Counted from the stretch's first letter, positions 11,132 through 20,615 are shown. The stretch: 41,953 nucleotides of DNA from Anaerolineales bacterium (GCA_011389535.1 JAABUE010000008.1:1-41953); one strand, 5' to 3'. Notes: generated by a model not told the origin, from the letters alone. Numbers and translations are program-made.

Positions 11132-11992
11132 TCAGTGTCCCTTTCGTCTAAGCCTATCGGAACCAAGAACCAGCACCAGGGAGAATAATCCCAACGCCAG
11201 CGCCGCGCTGTATGCGCCAATGTACTGGCGTTCTTCGAGGGCATGATAAATGAAAAGGGTGGTGGTCATCATTTTACCTTGCGCGGCCCCTCCAATAACC
11301 AGCACCGCGCCGAATTCGCCTAGTGCGCGGGCGAAGGTCAAAGTAATCCCATAGATCATCCCCCACCGCAAGGCGGGAAATGTTACCCGCCAAAAGGTTT
11401 GCCAACCGTTTGCCCCGAGTGTAGCTGCGGCCTTCTCCTGACGGGTATCGAAGGCTTCCAGCACAGGGATAAGTTCACGGATCATGAATGGCAGCGTGAC
11501 GAACAACGTCGCCAGGATCATTCCAGGGAAGGCAAAGGCAACCCGGATCCCCGTCGCTTCGACGAGCGGAGCCAATAGCCCATTCCGCCCAAACAGCAAG
11601 AGCAACATATACCCTGCTACCACTGGTGAAACGGCAAAGGGCATGTCCACCAGCCCGTTGATCAGATCGCGTCCGGGAAAGCGGTGACGGACGAACACCC
11701 AGGCGACGATGGTCCCAAAGACTGCATGAATCGACACGACGATCAGACCGATCCAGAGGGTGTTCCAGAAGGAAAGCAGGACATAGGACTGGCTGAAGGA
11801 AGCGATGACCGCTCCCAACCCTCTTTCAAAGGCATTTACAGTCAACGCGATCAACGGCGCCAAAATCAGGACGCTGACATACATTAGGACCACCCCAATC
11901 ATGATCCAACCGATCCACTTCCCCTTTTGTTTATCCACCGATTGGACGATCCTTGAGAGGAGCGCAGGGTTATTCGCAATTGAGTTCTTCAT
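11132..11992 (-). CDS. cysW: Sulfate-type ABC transporter permease (CysW-like)
   Basis: BPD permease motif EKAAATLGANGWQTFWRVTFPALRWG; ALGEFGAVLVIGG. Confidence 0.88.
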   Translation of the reverse strand: MKNSIANNPALLSRIVQSVDKQKGKWIGWIMIGVVLMYVSVLILAPLIALTVNAFERGLGAVIASFSQSYVLLSFWNTLWIGLIVVSIHAVFGTIVAWVFVRHRFPGRDLINGLVDMPFAVSPVVAGYMLLLLFGRNGLLAPLVEATGIRVAFAFPGMILATLFVTLPFMIRELIPVLEAFDTRQEKAAATLGANGWQTFWRVTFPALRWGMIYGITLTFARALGEFGAVLVIGGAAQGKMMTTTLFIYHALEERQYIGAYSAALALGLFSLVLVLGSDRLRRKGH

Positions 11993-12858
11993 TCAATCTC
12001 CTCGGGGGAACCTTTTTTGGAAAGTTTTCGCAGATAATTTGCAGCCATCATCAGACTGAAAGCGATTGCAACCATGGCGATGGACACGGCGCTGGCGCCG
12101 AGCCGGTTCTCCGACTCGACCTCACCGAACACGTAAACCGCCGCCGTCTGCGAAACGAGCGGGATGTTCCCGGCGACAATGACAATGGAACCAAACTCGC
12201 CGATTGCGCGGGCAAAACTGAGCAGCGCGCCGGTAAGAATGGGCAATGTCAGCGGCGGGAGAATGATGCGCCAGAAAATGGTCCAGCCTCCCGCGCCGAG
12301 CGTGGCGGCGGCGCGTTCCTGCGCCAGATCCAATTCCAAAAGCACCGGCTGGACGGAGCGTACTACAAAAGGAAACGTGAGAAAGAGCAGCGCCATTATG
12401 ATCCCCGGCGGGGCAAAGATGATGGAGGTGTCAAACTGCTCCTTCAACCAGGAGCCAATCGCCTCCTGCGGTCCGAAGAGCACCACCAGCATCACACCCG
12501 TCACCAGCGTGGGGATCGCCAGCGGCAGGTCAATTATTGCGTTCAGGATGGTCTTACCGGGGAATTCGTACCGCACCAGCACAAAGGCGGTCAGCGTTCC
12601 CATGATCGTATTGAGGACAACCATCATAGCCGAAGTCCACAGCGTCAGTTTCAAGGCGTGCCAGGCGATGGGGAGCGTAACCTGCCGCCAAAGTTCCACC
12701 AGCCCCTCCCGCATGCCGTCCTGCAGGATCACCAGTAGCGGGATGACGAGCATGACGATCAGGTAGGAGATGGCAACGGAACGCAGACCCCAGCGTCCCC
12801 AGGGGAGAGGCGTTCCTGTTGTTTTTGTTTTCGGGTTACCTGCAAGAAGTGTATTCAT
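11989..12858 (-). CDS. cysT: Sulfate-type ABC transporter permease (CysT/CysU-like)
   Basis: RAAATLGAGGWTIFWRIILPPLTLPILTGALLSFARAIGEFGSIVIVAGN. Confidence 0.9.
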   Translation of the reverse strand: MNTLLAGNPKTKTTGTPLPWGRWGLRSVAISYLIVMLVIPLLVILQDGMREGLVELWRQVTLPIAWHALKLTLWTSAMMVVLNTIMGTLTAFVLVRYEFPGKTILNAIIDLPLAIPTLVTGVMLVVLFGPQEAIGSWLKEQFDTSIIFAPPGIIMALLFLTFPFVVRSVQPVLLELDLAQERAAATLGAGGWTIFWRIILPPLTLPILTGALLSFARAIGEFGSIVIVAGNIPLVSQTAAVYVFGEVESENRLGASAVSIAMVAIAFSLMMAANYLRKLSKKGSPEEIE

Positions 12859-12922
12859 CGAAGATTCTTTTCAGGCGGCTGTCAGCGGCATTCCATGCGA
12901 CAACCGCCTGAATCTAAAGGGA

Positions 12923-13981
12923 TTATTCCGTGATCTGGATGCCCTGCACCTGACCCAAAATCTGGAAGAAAATGCCGTTCTCACCGAAATAGGCAGGCGT
13001 GGCTTCCCCCCAGCCGCCGAAATGCGCGACGGTGAACAGGTCTTCAATCAGCGGGTACTGGTCGGCGGTCGCCTGGGCAACTACGGGGTCGGGGGAGCGC
13101 AATCCATATTTCGCAAAGATCTGTTGCGCCTCCGCGCTGAACAAAAAGTCCAGGAAGGCTTCCGCGACTTCGCGCGTGCCATGCTTATCCGCATACGTAT
13201 CCACGATGGCGATCGGGTTGTCGATCTGCATGGTGGAGGTGGGAAGAACCAACTCATACGTCTGCCCAGCCTGCTGACCGACCAGCACCTCGTTTTCATA
13301 GGTGATGGCCAGATCGCCGATACCTTTCTCGAAATTTACAATGGAGTCACGAGCCGATTTGTCCATGACTGTGACATTTTTCAAGACAGCCAGCAGGAAA
13401 TCCTGAGCGCCTGCGTCGTCTGCTGTGAAGCCTTTTACATGTCCGCGCTGTGCCGCGCCATATAACCCCAAGATATTCCACATTGCGCCGCCGCTGGTTT
13501 TCGGGTTCGGGGTCAGGATGTCCAAATCTGGTTGAGCCAGGTCTGCCCAATCCTGAATGTTCCTCGGGTTGCCCTGCCGTACAGCGAACGCCACCACCGA
13601 GGTGCTGACCATGCCGCCGAAAGGTTTGCTCCGCCAGTCATGGGTGATCAACCCGGCATTTTCGAGGCGGATCACATCCGCTTCGAGGGAGAGAGCGACG
13701 ATGTCCGCTTCAAAGCCCTCCAACACCGCACGGGATTGCGCGCCTGAACCTTGATAGGATTCCTCGAACACGACCGTCTGACCGGTCTTTTCCTTCCATT
13801 GTTCCTGGAAGATGGGGATCAATTCACGATACGCTTCACGCGGGGTGGTGTAGGCGGCAAGAATTAGCTTGACCTCCCCACCGCTTGCTCCGGAGGCTGG
13901 TGCGCCCGCTGAGCACCCTGTGCTCAATAGGGCAATCAAAAGGAGGGAGAGTATCAGTGATTTGTATAGTTTGATAAACAT
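12923..13981 (-). CDS. sbp: Sulfate-type ABC transporter substrate-binding lipoprotein
   Basis: Lipobox LLSTGCSAG; Sbp-like ILAAYTTPREAYRELIPIFQEQWKEKTGQ...FEESYQGSGAQSRAV. Confidence 0.9.
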   Translation of the reverse strand: MFIKLYKSLILSLLLIALLSTGCSAGAPASGASGGEVKLILAAYTTPREAYRELIPIFQEQWKEKTGQTVVFEESYQGSGAQSRAVLEGFEADIVALSLEADVIRLENAGLITHDWRSKPFGGMVSTSVVAFAVRQGNPRNIQDWADLAQPDLDILTPNPKTSGGAMWNILGLYGAAQRGHVKGFTADDAGAQDFLLAVLKNVTVMDKSARDSIVNFEKGIGDLAITYENEVLVGQQAGQTYELVLPTSTMQIDNPIAIVDTYADKHGTREVAEAFLDFLFSAEAQQIFAKYGLRSPDPVVAQATADQYPLIEDLFTVAHFGGWGEATPAYFGENGIFFQILGQVQGIQITE

Positions 13982-14027
13982 TTTCGTCCTTTCAGTGACA
14001 TGGAATGATTTTGATGAAATATTCTGG

Positions 14028-15917
14028 TTAATAATAGTTAATCGTGTTTTTGTGATAATGCGACCTGACGATCAAGAGTGAGCAATTACCGGCATCTTTC
14101 ATGACCCCTTCGATGACGCCACCCAAGGAAAAACGTCCGTCCTTATTAGGCAGGGGAGCGCCCATGACCACCAGATCAAATTCTCCTTCCTTGATCTCTT
14201 GAACGATTTCTGTTTGCGGGTTCCCGTTTCTCAATTTGATTTGCGTGGGCACCCCGAACATTTCCAAGCTGTGGACACCCCCCGCCATGAAACGTTCGAT
14301 TTGCTGATGCTGATATTCAGTATTTGGCGCACTACTCGAAACATTGAGGAGTGTTGCGCTGGCTCCCAAATGACGAAGCAGGCGGCCCGCAAACATGACA
14401 TCGTCTTTTCCGGGTTCTCCGCTCGCAACACAGACGAGGGCTTTTTCGAATCGCGCGCCTGGGTGGGCCGCCAACAGCAAATGATGGTCACCCACCTGAA
14501 GGGTTTGTTCAGCAAGACCCATTCCTTCAACCGGTCTCCAACCGACAATGACGAGATCGACAGGTCGCTGCTCTATGGATCGTGCAATTGCAAAGCGCGT
14601 AGGGGCTCTGTCTGTGCGCACTTCAATGGAAGCCATGCCGCTACCAATTTGTTTGCGGGCATCTTGAAGAAAGGCATCCAACAGGTTTTCATCATCCCCC
14701 ACTCCGAGCAACACCGTGCGCGCATGGGCCATGCGCGCAAGATAACCTCCCAGGCTGATCGCGGACTGGCTACGCAAGGATCCATCCGTGACCACCAGAA
14801 AGCTCATCCCAGGATGAGATAAGGCGTGCAAGCGGCGGATTCCCACCCAGGCTTTTTCACCAACCGAAAGCGGTAGGGACGCAGCTTGTTCGGCTGTTCG
14901 GCTGGACTCTATCACCATATTTTGTTTCCCGAAGGGAACGACTGGTGCGATGGCACGTACGCCAGGGATCGCAGGCAATTCAAGCCTGATCCTTTCACTG
15001 GGGCCATTGAATCCCATATTGGTCACGACCCCTTCACCTAGGGGAGCACAGTCCAAAGAAGTCTTGCTGCTTGCCAGGACGAGATCCTCCGGACGAAACA
15101 CGACCTGTACCCTGCCATCGGGGCTGAACCGTGCGGCTTCATTGGCAAGCTCGAATCTATGAGGACCGATTTGAATTTGTTTGCCTTCTGTCTGGCCGAC
15201 CAGGATGTTCGCCGTCCCCAGGAAAGAGGCCACAAATTCGGTTTGGGGCCGGTGATAGAGGTCTCGAGGAGAACCCACTTCCACCAGCCGCCCATAGCTC
15301 ATGACACCAATCCTATCGGCCAGGTCAAATGCTTCCTCTTGATCGTGCGTTACAAGGATGGCTGCTACCCCCAATTGTTTTTGGATCGCTTTTAGTGACC
15401 TTCTCAATTCCCCACGGATCTTGGCGTCCAGAGCGCCTAGTGGCTCATCTAAGAGCAACACATCCGGTTCCAGGGCTAGCGCGCGCGCCAACGCCACGCG
15501 TTGTTGTTGACCACCGGATAATTGACGCGGCATTCGATCTCCCAGGCCGACCAGACCGACCAATTCCAAAAGCTCATCGCGTTTGAGCTGGCGTTCTTTT
15601 TTCGGCACTTTCTGAACCTGCAGACCAAACTCGATGTTCTCAGCTACCGTCATATATTCGAAGAGAGCGTAATTTTGAAATACAAATCCGACTTTACGCG
15701 CCTGTGTTGGAAGGTTGGTGACATCGCGCCCGTGCAGCAAGACCCGTCCCCCTTCTGCAGACACAAGGCCAGCGATGATATTTAAGACTGTTGTTTTTCC
15801 ACTTCCGCTAGATCCCAAAAGCACGAAAAATTCGCCATCCTTGATTTCCAAAGAAAGGTTGTTGACAACAATCTGTTGTTCGTAGCGCTTGCTTACGCCC
15901 TCGAGCACAATGGACAT
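14028..15917 (-). CDS. cysA: Sulfate-type ABC transporter ATPase (CysA-like) fused to tandem universal-stress-protein domains
   Basis: Walker A GSSGSGKTT, signature LSGGQQQRVALARALALEPDVLLLDEP, TOBE-like region, then two USP-like segments ending in DLVVMGAPLPNKDGRFSLGGVIEGVMKDAGNCSLLIVR; likely start MSIVLEGVSKRY at 15917. Confidence 0.88.
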   Translation of the reverse strand: MSIVLEGVSKRYEQQIVVNNLSLEIKDGEFFVLLGSSGSGKTTVLNIIAGLVSAEGGRVLLHGRDVTNLPTQARKVGFVFQNYALFEYMTVAENIEFGLQVQKVPKKERQLKRDELLELVGLVGLGDRMPRQLSGGQQQRVALARALALEPDVLLLDEPLGALDAKIRGELRRSLKAIQKQLGVAAILVTHDQEEAFDLADRIGVMSYGRLVEVGSPRDLYHRPQTEFVASFLGTANILVGQTEGKQIQIGPHRFELANEAARFSPDGRVQVVFRPEDLVLASSKTSLDCAPLGEGVVTNMGFNGPSERIRLELPAIPGVRAIAPVVPFGKQNMVIESSRTAEQAASLPLSVGEKAWVGIRRLHALSHPGMSFLVVTDGSLRSQSAISLGGYLARMAHARTVLLGVGDDENLLDAFLQDARKQIGSGMASIEVRTDRAPTRFAIARSIEQRPVDLVIVGWRPVEGMGLAEQTLQVGDHHLLLAAHPGARFEKALVCVASGEPGKDDVMFAGRLLRHLGASATLLNVSSSAPNTEYQHQQIERFMAGGVHSLEMFGVPTQIKLRNGNPQTEIVQEIKEGEFDLVVMGAPLPNKDGRFSLGGVIEGVMKDAGNCSLLIVRSHYHKNTINYY

Positions 15918-15962
15918 ATTCACCTCATCGTTCAATCTTTGCTCTAAAGATAACGCTGAGGT

Positions 15963-16002
15963 GTGACCAATCCGGTGATAGAGCTGTGACAATCTTGTGA
16001 CA
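15963..16002 (-). promoter_or_regulatory. PhoB-like direct-repeat operator array upstream of the cysA operon
   Basis: Minus strand TGTCAC-TGTCAC-TATCAC-GGTCAC, unit starts spaced 11, 11, 12 nt; TATCTT -10-like hexamer 10 nt after the fourth unit. Confidence 0.75.
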
Positions 16003-16039
16003 ATGAAATCTGTTTCCACCCCAGAAGTTTCGACCGTTA

Positions 16040-16735
16040 TTATCGATTTAGCAGAAAGGCATATCCTATTCCCTGCAAATTATGTATGTAGTATGGGTTA
16101 CCAGGATCCAGCTCAATTTTAGAGCGCAACCGCCGTACCAACTGCCTGAGCATTTCGGGACTGCCTCCTCCAGGTCCCCAGACATCGCTGATCAAATCAT
16201 CAAATGTGAGCACCTGCCCTCGGTTCAACATCAGGACTTCGAGCAACACACTTTCCAGGGCGGTCAGGCTTCTCATAGTTCCATTTTTCAGATGCACTTC
16301 CCTTAATTTTGGATTGAATTCGAGCCCTTCAACGGACATTTTGGCAGGCTGCGTTGGACCCGCCGTTCCCGCCCTCCGCAAAACAGCATGAATGCGCGCT
16401 ACCAACTGGCGGGGGCTGAACGGTTTTAGAACGTAATCGTCCGCGCCGATTTCCAGGCCGGTCACGATATCTTCTTCATCGTCTCGCACGGTGAGCAAAA
16501 TAATGGGAATGTCCGATTCGCTGCGAATCCGTTTACATATGGCAAAACCATCTTGCAACCCTGGCTTGCCGGGCAAGTTGACATCCAGGACGATCAGGTC
16601 CGGTTTATCCTCCGCCCAACGAAGCAGGGCGCTGGTCGCATCGTCAGCCACGATCGCCTCGAAACCCACGCGCCTGAGTGTAAATACGACCAGGTCCGCC
16701 AGAACACGGTCATCATCGACAACCAAAACCTTCAT
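16040..16735 (-). CDS. OmpR/PhoB-family response regulator
   Basis: MKVLVVDDDRVLADLVVFTLRRVG receiver, C-terminal winged helix; start 16735 overlaps the kinase stop (ATGA). Confidence 0.94.
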   Translation of the reverse strand: MKVLVVDDDRVLADLVVFTLRRVGFEAIVADDATSALLRWAEDKPDLIVLDVNLPGKPGLQDGFAICKRIRSESDIPIILLTVRDDEEDIVTGLEIGADDYVLKPFSPRQLVARIHAVLRRAGTAGPTQPAKMSVEGLEFNPKLREVHLKNGTMRSLTALESVLLEVLMLNRGQVLTFDDLISDVWGPGGGSPEMLRQLVRRLRSKIELDPGNPYYIHNLQGIGYAFLLNR

Positions 16736-18825
16736 ACCTGACTCCCGTTTGCCAGTGGCAGGGTAAACCAAAAAGATGTGCCGCCTTCCGGCAAGTCAGT
16801 AATTCCTACCTCCCCACCTTGAGCTTCAACAATGGCTTTGACCACCGAAAGACCCAAACCGGCGCCCTGCTTTGCTCGCTCATTCGCAACGTCAAGATGC
16901 GCAAATCGCCGAAAGAGATTATCACGGTGTTCGATTGGAACACCGCTGCCCTGATCATGGACTTCGATGCGCAGTTTGTCTGCCTCGAAAAAATGATTGA
17001 TTTGAATTAGACCGTTAACCGGGCTGTGTTTGATTGCATTCGAAAGCAAATTTACCAGAACCTGTACCGTCCGGCGCTTGTCCGCCAGGATCATAATCGG
17101 TTCTGTTACAGGCAGAGCAGACAGGCGCAAAGCATATTTTTTGGCGAGTGGTTCGATAACTTCTTGCGCATCTTTTAATATAACGTCATAGAGAACAGGT
17201 TGAATTGAAACCTTGAACCTTCCTGCTTCCATGCTGGCTGCCTCGATCAAGTTATCGATTAAAGCCTGTAAGTTCGTGATCCCCAGGTTCAAAGAGACCA
17301 ACAGTTCCTCGATTTCAGGTTGGGAAAGATTTGCAAGATTGTCCAACAACAATTCAGTCGAGGCTTGCAGTGCGGACAATGGGGTGCGAAATTCGTGGGT
17401 AACGTTGGCCATAAAGTCACCCAACAGGCGATGGATATATTCTTCGTTGGTAACATCGCGTATGACCAGGGCGCGCGTCCGGCTATCTGCCTCTGGAGGA
17501 ATGAAGTTTGTCTTCGAAATAGAGAGTAAGCGCTCCTGCCCATTTTTGAACTTTATAGAAACACGTCGTTGCTGGCCTGGGATTGGAAGCTGACTGGTGA
17601 ACGCCGCTTCTCCTTCAGTCGATAAGAAGATGTCATCTACATTTCGACCAAGGAGCTCTTCACCATCCGATTGCAAGATTTTCGCCACACCTGCGCTGGC
17701 AAATGTAATCCGATCCTGGTTATCCAGCGTAAGCAACCCTTCAACAATTGAGTTGAGCAGTTGCTCGATCCAGGCCTTCTCAGCCTGCAATTGTTCCATC
17801 GTGTGCTGGAGCGCCACACGCGCATCTTCAAGCGTATTGGCTAACTGGCTGATTTCCCAGATGGATGATTCAACAGATACGGGGGTTTCCAAATCCCTCA
17901 GCCGGAATTTAGTCGCGGCATTCGCAAGATTAACGATTGGTTGGCTGATTCGCTGGGATTGCCATATCCCCAGACCGGATGCAATCAGAATGATAAAGAG
18001 CAACCCCACCATCAGTGCATTGTTCAGGCTTTGCTGAATGGCTAGTTGGTCATCAACGTTGAGCGCGCTGACCACCTTAATGTTTAAGGATGGTTCAATC
18101 TCAGACGTAGCCAGCAGGTAACGGTGATTATCGATCCTCACCGCCCTTCGTGCAAGCGAAGTTCTTGGCGCTTGCCCTTCGCTATTTCGCAGGTTGTTTG
18201 CCAACCCTGAGGGTACCTCAAGGTTCTGGTTGCTTGAATGGATCACTTGACCCTGTTGAGTCAAAAAATACAAAAGGCCGGTTTCATTTTGGAGTTCCGC
18301 AAGGATGGTGGAGGTTCGTTTTCCTACGACGACCTGGTACGTGGAATTTTGAGAGGGTGATAAATTTGCTGTCGCATACAGATACAGGTCGTTCGCAGAT
18401 GGAATTTCAGCGTATCCGAGCTGTACATTTGTGGAACAGAGATCGGTGGTTAAAGCGCCTTGGTTAATGACGACTACTTCATTCTCCCCGGCGCAAACCA
18501 GGATCAAATCAAGATTGGCTCCCACTTGCAAGGTATCCAAATAGCGTTTCAGGGCTGAAGGATCGTTCCCTCCTAATAAATTTGTGAGCGTGGGGCGTTG
18601 GGAAACCACCAGCGCCAGGCTTTGCAGATTAGAACGTTCGCTGGCGATGTACGCTTGAGAAGCCAGACTCGTCTGGTCGAGGAGAAATTGTGCCTGGGTA
18701 ACAGCCTGCCTGTTGATTAAAACGATCACAGGCACGCTTATCGCTATACCAATCCCTAGAAAACCGGCCAGGAAGGCCAAGACTAGTTGAGATCTCAATC
18801 TGCGCGGATGATATTTGTGTTGCAT
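16732..18825 (-). CDS. Sensor histidine kinase (two TM, HAMP, PAS, HisKA, HATPase_c; PhoR-like layout)
   Basis: H-box FMANVTHEFRTPLSALQASTELLLDNL, N-box LVNLLSNAIKHSP, G-box GAGLGLSVVKAIVEAQGG; ORF 16732..18864, probable start MQHKYHPRRLR. Confidence 0.93.
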   Translation of the reverse strand: MQHKYHPRRLRSQLVLAFLAGFLGIGIAISVPVIVLINRQAVTQAQFLLDQTSLASQAYIASERSNLQSLALVVSQRPTLTNLLGGNDPSALKRYLDTLQVGANLDLILVCAGENEVVVINQGALTTDLCSTNVQLGYAEIPSANDLYLYATANLSPSQNSTYQVVVGKRTSTILAELQNETGLLYFLTQQGQVIHSSNQNLEVPSGLANNLRNSEGQAPRTSLARRAVRIDNHRYLLATSEIEPSLNIKVVSALNVDDQLAIQQSLNNALMVGLLFIILIASGLGIWQSQRISQPIVNLANAATKFRLRDLETPVSVESSIWEISQLANTLEDARVALQHTMEQLQAEKAWIEQLLNSIVEGLLTLDNQDRITFASAGVAKILQSDGEELLGRNVDDIFLSTEGEAAFTSQLPIPGQQRRVSIKFKNGQERLLSISKTNFIPPEADSRTRALVIRDVTNEEYIHRLLGDFMANVTHEFRTPLSALQASTELLLDNLANLSQPEIEELLVSLNLGITNLQALIDNLIEAASMEAGRFKVSIQPVLYDVILKDAQEVIEPLAKKYALRLSALPVTEPIMILADKRRTVQVLVNLLSNAIKHSPVNGLIQINHFFEADKLRIEVHDQGSGVPIEHRDNLFRRFAHLDVANERAKQGAGLGLSVVKAIVEAQGGEVGITDLPEGGTSFWFTLPLANGSQV

Positions 18826-18931
18826 AAAAACAACCTTGGCACGAATTGGAAAACCTGAACACACTTGATTCCATTATATTTTATTTCACCATTACGAATA
18901 TATATGCTTTTTATAAGAAAAAACTGAATTC

Positions 18932-18987
18932 TGTCACACCTTTGTCACAGTCCTATCACAATGCCTGTCACGATGCTTCGATATAGT
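18932..18987 (+). promoter_or_regulatory. PhoB-like direct-repeat operator array plus -10 box
   Basis: TGTCAC at 18932 and 18943, TATCAC at 18954, TGTCAC at 18966 (11, 11, 12 nt); TATAGT at 18982-18987, 10 nt after the last unit. Confidence 0.78.
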
Positions 18988-18992
18988 AAGGT

Positions 18993-19405
18993 ATGGTTAG
19001 AAGATTTATTCGTCCAAACACACATCTTACCTTTGCCCAATGGATGGGTAGCTATCGTTGGGTAATTTGGGCTGCAGGAATTCTGGCAGTGATTTTTGCA
19101 CTGTATTATGGTATTCAAGCACTTTTTCTTCGTGATCGTATCCCAGTCCGATTGGTTGTATATGCCTCCAGCGTGTAAGAAGAAGTTCTTTCATAGGGCA
19201 TTTTTCCTGCTTTTGAAGAAATCTGGGAAGCAAACACCGGTCGCGACTTAATCATCGAGGGCATCTTGGGACCATCCGAAGTCCTGACCAGGCAGATCAA
19301 TACTGGCGCACCAGCAGATATTGCCATGTTCAGCAATGCCCATTCGGTGACCACGCTCAGATTCGGAAAACTTGTGGATCGAGATACCCAGCCCTGCATA
19401 TCTTT
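18993..19405 (+). pseudogene. Decayed sulfate-type binding-protein gene (Sbp-like, membrane-anchored N-terminus, truncated)
   Basis: Frame reads RIPVRLVVYASSV*EEVLS*GIFPAFEEIWEANTGRDLIIEGILGPSEVLTRQINTGAPADIAMFSNAHSVTTLRFGKLVD; in-frame TAA at 19176 and TAG about 15 nt later; coding similarity stops near 19400. Confidence 0.75.
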
Positions 19406-19488
19406 ATTGGTATTTTGAAGAGTTCCTTGCGAAAAGTGTAATTTAGCGTTGCGATAGGCTTTTCATTCCGTAGAAATGGAGTCGTAAG

Positions 19489-20445
19489 ATGCAAAAATCA
19501 TATCGCTTGCTCGTTGTGGGATTAATGCTTACCCTGATATTTAGCGCTTGTGGCCCGGCCGATGCTTCTGAAATAGGAGGAGCGTTGAAGGGGAACATAT
19601 CCATCTCCGGAGCTTTTGCCCTCTACCCTCTCGTGACACGTTGGGCGGAAGAGTTCCAGCGCATCAACCCAGGAGTAAGTTTTAATATTTCTACTGGTGG
19701 AGCAGGCAAGGGCATGCAAGATGTTCTCGCCAGTAAAGTCGAAATCGGCATGATTTCTCGAGAGATTTCTGCTGTAGAAGAATCTCAGGGCGTATTTCAA
19801 TTGCCAGTTGCCAGGGATGCGGTGTTTGCGCTGATCAATGTAGAGAACCCGGTGCTGAATGAGTTGCTGGCTCAAGGTCTAACTCAAGAAACGCTGACCA
19901 AAATCTTCATTACTGGTCAGATTACAACCTGGGGAGAGGCGGTCAGGAATCCAGCCATCAGCGATGAAATACATGTTTACACGCGCTCAGATATCTGCGG
20001 CGCAGCTGTAACTTGGAGCGCCTTCCTCGGTGGAGAGCAGGAAGACTTACTCGGTGATGGCAAATTCGGTGATCCAGGCATAATGCAAGCCCTGCAGAGA
20101 GATCCGTTGGGCATCGGTTACAACAACCTGATCTATGCCTATGGACTGGGTGACGTTGCTCCACAGGGGACAACGATTTTGCCCCTTGATTTGAACGCAA
20201 ACAGAGAAGCAGACCTGGAAGAAATCCTGGATACCCGCGCAAAGGCAGCCAACGCGGTCGCATCCGGACTTTATCCTGCTCCTCCATCCCGTGAGTTGTA
20301 CCTGGTGACAAACGGAAAACCGGAAGGCATTGTGCAGGACTTTTTGAGATGGGTTCTGACTGATGGGCAAGCCTTTGTGGAGCGCTCCGGATACATACGA
20401 CTGACTGATGAACAATTGGGTATTTTCTTGGAGAAAAATTGGTAA
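19489..20445 (+). CDS. PstS-like phosphate-type substrate-binding lipoprotein
   Basis: Lipobox LIFSACGP; ISGAFALYPLVTRWAEEFQRINPGVSFNISTGGAGKGMQDVLASKVEIGMISREIS. Confidence 0.88.
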   Translation: MQKSYRLLVVGLMLTLIFSACGPADASEIGGALKGNISISGAFALYPLVTRWAEEFQRINPGVSFNISTGGAGKGMQDVLASKVEIGMISREISAVEESQGVFQLPVARDAVFALINVENPVLNELLAQGLTQETLTKIFITGQITTWGEAVRNPAISDEIHVYTRSDICGAAVTWSAFLGGEQEDLLGDGKFGDPGIMQALQRDPLGIGYNNLIYAYGLGDVAPQGTTILPLDLNANREADLEEILDTRAKAANAVASGLYPAPPSRELYLVTNGKPEGIVQDFLRWVLTDGQAFVERSGYIRLTDEQLGIFLEKNW

Positions 20446-20482
20446 AGTGAAAATTTCTGTTTGCTACTCAAAACCATCAAAC

Positions 20483-20615
20483 AAATTTCAGTAAATCACG
20501 AATTTGCCGTAGTAACGAATTTAGTCGTTTCAATGCCGGTCAAAACGCAGGTTTTCCGGTCGCAAAAGAGCGACTGAAGTCGCCACTACGATTGAATCTG
20601 TGATTTACTGAATTT
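20483..20615. repeat. MITE-like long imperfect palindrome
   Basis: AAATTTCAGTAAATCAC...CGTAGTAACGAATTTAGTCG against CGACTGAAGTCGCCACTACG...GTGATTTACTGAATTT. Confidence 0.75.

Noticed and set aside
19176-19196. In-frame TAA/TAG in the Sbp-like frame as possible recoding (Sec or Pyl)
   Set aside because: Sec uses UGA, there is no structural support, and the frame also truncates; decay is simpler
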